This document shows, one piece after another, positions 62,067 to 64,000 of a DNA stretch of 64,000 bases (position 1 is the first letter of the stretch; every line of letters begins with the position of its first letter). Source of the stretch: Rhodobacter huangdaonensis (lineage in GTDB: Bacteria; Pseudomonadota; Alphaproteobacteria; Rhodobacterales; Rhodobacteraceae); the NCBI RefSeq assembly GCF_004022465.1, contig NZ_SAVA01000009.1, forward strand, positions 1-64,000, read 5' to 3'. Both the position numbers and the translations under genes were made by a program. The notes below the pieces were generated by a model, which saw only the letters and a list, made by a program, of their open reading frames with translations, had not been told where the DNA came from and did not search any database.

Positions 62067-63148
62067 TGCACAACGAACGAAGGAAGGGCCCGGGGCTCGG
62101 GGCGGTCGCCCTGACGATTTTTATTGCCGGCTGCAGCCTGCCCGCGGCGACGCCGATGCGCGGTGCCGTCGAACGGAGCACGGAATACCCGGTGGTTGCG
62201 GTGGACCGCGCCCTGGCAAAGCGGCTGTCACAGCGCACGCCCGCACGCTTCGGTGCCGAGTTCACCCGCGCCGGCATCGTCGATGCCGACCGCATCCATC
62301 CCGGCGATCAGCTCAAATTCCAGATCTTCGAGACCGTCGATGCCGGCCTGCTGGGCTCGACCGGGCGCGCGCCGACGCTGATCGGCCCGATCGAGGTCGG
62401 CGGCGATGGCGCGGTCAGCCTGCCCTATGCCGGACGCATCCAGGCGAACGGGCGCCGGCTCGAGGACCTGCGCGGCGATCTCGAGACGCGTCTCGCGGAG
62501 CAGACCCCGAACCCGCAGGTGATCGTGACCCGCGAATCCGGCAGCGGCTTTTCGGTGACGGTTTCCGGCAATGCCTCGGGGGGCGGTGTGGTGCCGCTGA
62601 ACTACGGCCAGCGCAGCCTGCGCGCGGCGCTGGCGATGGTCGGCGGGGCGCAAGGCGACCCGGCTCTCGTCACCGTCGAGGTGATGCGCGCCGGCAAGCG
62701 CGGGCGGGCCCGGCTCGATCAGATCCAGACCGTGCCGGGGCAGGACATCGCCCTGCGCCCGGGCGACGCGATCACCGTGACGACCGAGAAACCCCGCGTC
62801 GCGATGCTCGGCGCCTCTTCATCTCAGGGCGCGGTGCCGCTTGAGCACGCCGGCGAGACGCTGGCTGCGGCGCTGGCCCGGGCGGGCGGATTGAGTGCGA
62901 ATTCGGGCGATGCCAAAGGGCTTTTCGTGCTGCGCAGCACCAATGCCGCGACCGGCTCTGAGAAACCCGAGATCTATGCGTTCGACATGACCCAGCCCGA
63001 AGGCATCTTCGCCGCCGACGCCTTCGCGCTCGAGGATGGCGACGTGGTCTATGTCAGCGAAGTCGCGGTCTCGCGTGCCGGTCGCGCGGTGCGCGCGTTG
63101 CTCGGCTTCACCCAGCCCGTCGATCAGATCACCAGTCTCGGAGGATGA
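62066..63148 (+). CDS. Polysaccharide export lipoprotein (Wza / KpsD-like)
   Basis: This 360-residue outer-membrane lipoprotein has a lipobox IAGC at Cys23. It has a Poly_export domain (about 75-165: IHPGDQLKFQIFETVDAGLL, GGDGAVSLPYAGRIQANGR) followed by two SLBB-type modules (about 170-245 and 255-345, each with a repeated LRAALAMVGG / LAAALARAGG element). Such proteins form the outer-membrane channel for capsular or exopolysaccharide. The C terminus lacks an obvious transmembrane helix. It overlaps both neighbours (TGATG, ATGA). Partner Wzc or glycosyltransferase genes are not in the window. Confidence 0.87.
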   Translation: MHNERRKGPGLGAVALTIFIAGCSLPAATPMRGAVERSTEYPVVAVDRALAKRLSQRTPARFGAEFTRAGIVDADRIHPGDQLKFQIFETVDAGLLGSTGRAPTLIGPIEVGGDGAVSLPYAGRIQANGRRLEDLRGDLETRLAEQTPNPQVIVTRESGSGFSVTVSGNASGGGVVPLNYGQRSLRAALAMVGGAQGDPALVTVEVMRAGKRGRARLDQIQTVPGQDIALRPGDAITVTTEKPRVAMLGASSSQGAVPLEHAGETLAAALARAGGLSANSGDAKGLFVLRSTNAATGSEKPEIYAFDMTQPEGIFAADAFALEDGDVVYVSEVAVSRAGRAVRALLGFTQPVDQITSLGG

Positions 63149-63732
63149 AATATGCAATCAGGATCACCGCAGGCCGTCCTGTCGGCGCAGCCGGGAGCGG
63201 CGAGCGCAGCACCGCCTCTGTGCCACTGGCAGCCCGCACAGGCACCGGCATGACCGGCCCCATCCAGCTTTCCGACGCGGTGCTGTTCCTGTCCCCCGCC
63301 CGGCAAGCCTCCGGGCTGCCCGCCGAGATCGAGGGGGCCGCGGGCGCCTCGCCGCTTGAACGCCTGGCCGGACGCCTGCGGCACGAAGGCTTCGTGCGGC
63401 TGCGCGTGATCTTGCTGAACGACGAGCAGGGGCCGCAATTCCGCCACCGGCTGGCACGCGGCCTGCTCGACCGGATCAGCCGGCGCGCCGCCGCGGAGGG
63501 GATCGCGCTCGTGCTCGAGAGCGCCGACTCGCTCGAGGCCTGGCTCGCGGCCGAGCCCGCCGAGACCGATTGGATCGTGCAGCGCCCCGCCGCCACCGAG
63601 AATATCCCCGCGCCACCCGGCCCGCCGCCGGTTGCGGAAACCGCCTGGTTCGAGCGCATGCAGCGCGACACCGGGCTTGGGAGCACGAGCGGCTGTGAGC
63701 CCGCTACGACCGGCCGGCGCGCCCTCGCCTGA
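63145..63732 (+). CDS. Hypothetical protein co-translated with the export lipoprotein
   Basis: This 195-residue protein has an ATG overlapping the previous stop (ATGA) with GGAGG upstream. No signal peptide is seen. The centre (about 65-125, LRHEGFVRLRVILLNDEQGP and RHRLARGLLDRISRRAA) looks alpha/beta, and the ends are Pro/Ala-rich. I do not recognise a family. The context suggests a role in polysaccharide or envelope production. Confidence 0.62.
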   Translation: MKYAIRITAGRPVGAAGSGERSTASVPLAARTGTGMTGPIQLSDAVLFLSPARQASGLPAEIEGAAGASPLERLAGRLRHEGFVRLRVILLNDEQGPQFRHRLARGLLDRISRRAAAEGIALVLESADSLEAWLAAEPAETDWIVQRPAATENIPAPPGPPPVAETAWFERMQRDTGLGSTSGCEPATTGRRALA

Positions 63733-63823
63733 CCTCCCCCCGCCATGCCGACGCGGGCGGCGAGGCAGACCCGTCCGGCCACGGACCCCCGTTTTTGTTT
63801 CTGTCACCAGTGAAGAGCCCGTC

Positions 63824-64000
63824 ATGTATCAAAGACTCCGTCTCGCCGGCGCCGCGTTCTGCGCCCTCCTTCCCGCCGCCCAGACCCTCGCCGGAGGCTT
63901 CACGGCGCCGGTGACCGAGGCCCCGGTTCCCGCCCCCGCCGCGGCCCCGGCAGCGACCGACTGGACCGGCCCTTACCTCGGCCTGTCGCTCGTCAATGTC
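63824..64000 (+). CDS. Outer-membrane beta-barrel protein, N-terminal part (3' end outside window)
   Basis: The first 59 residues are visible: a signal peptide (MYQRLRLAGAAFCALLPAAQ, cleavage near TLAGG), a Pro/Ala-rich spacer (PVPAPAAAPAAT), then DWTGPYLGLSL, the typical first strand of opacity/OmpA-like small barrels (DWTGFYVG pattern). The gene runs off the right edge. It lies 91 bp after the hypothetical gene and may belong to the same envelope set. Confidence 0.75.
   Translation, partial: MYQRLRLAGAAFCALLPAAQTLAGGFTAPVTEAPVPAPAAAPAATDWTGPYLGLSLVNV

Overview
The window reads as chromosomal DNA of a high-GC alphaproteobacterium of the family Rhodobacteraceae (Rhodobacter, Rhodovulum or Paracoccus-like). 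The basis is the gene content: a lanthanide-type PQQ methanol dehydrogenase locus, a class II DAHP synthase, a one-operon glycogen pathway, a zinc-independent HemB and a run of Rhodobacterales-type hypothetical genes. Coding density is high, and many operons are coupled by ATGA or TGATG overlaps.

Region 1 (1 to about 2,860) is the right-hand end of an integrated single-stranded DNA phage of the Microviridae. It holds the tail of a probable pilot protein, a small unknown gene, a T7-lysozyme-type amidase, a rolling-circle replication initiator with HUH and YxxxY motifs, and a basic protein encoded out of frame inside the 3' end of rep. Two strong GC hairpins and an outward-facing promoter-like site follow.

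Region 2 (2,863-21,517) is a methanol / lanthanide oxidation locus. It contains a LuxR-type response regulator, a FIST sensor and a PAS hybrid histidine kinase in one operon; XoxF; two c-type cytochromes; XoxJ; a Sel1 protein; a five-gene lut/ped-type ABC transporter cluster of the kind linked to lanthanide uptake; a second NitT/TauT-type ABC importer; and a NosR-like flavo-iron-sulfur membrane protein with its ApbE flavinyl transferase. An 8-bp motif, CWTTGGTC or a one-mismatch form, occurs in the intergenic region that precedes every transcription unit here, which suggests one regulon.

Region 3 (21,520-32,511) is a complete leftward glycogen operon: glgP-glgB-glgC-glgA-glgX-pgm.

Region 4 (32,709-40,035) carries housekeeping and regulatory genes: a PhoR-like kinase, a degenerate receiver-like protein, a gamma-carbonic-anhydrase-like protein, gmk, yicC, a PAS protein, DAHP synthase and a GlxA-type AraC regulator. 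Region 5 (40,191-45,389) is a LIV-type branched-chain amino acid ABC operon, with a 19-codon mini-ORF joining livG and livF.

Region 6 (45,435-56,214) has guaA bracketed by two inverted short repeat elements, mfd, hemB, a YSC84-like lipoprotein, a lytic transglycosylase, a PepSY / cytochrome b561 / membrane-bound LuxR operon and ssb. Region 7 (56,349-64,000) is accessory: two tandem paralogous XRE-type regulators, a GltS-like carrier, a Hint-like protein without the catalytic cysteine, small lipoproteins, a Wza-type polysaccharide export lipoprotein and the start of an outer-membrane beta-barrel gene. No tRNA, rRNA, CRISPR array or insertion sequence was seen.
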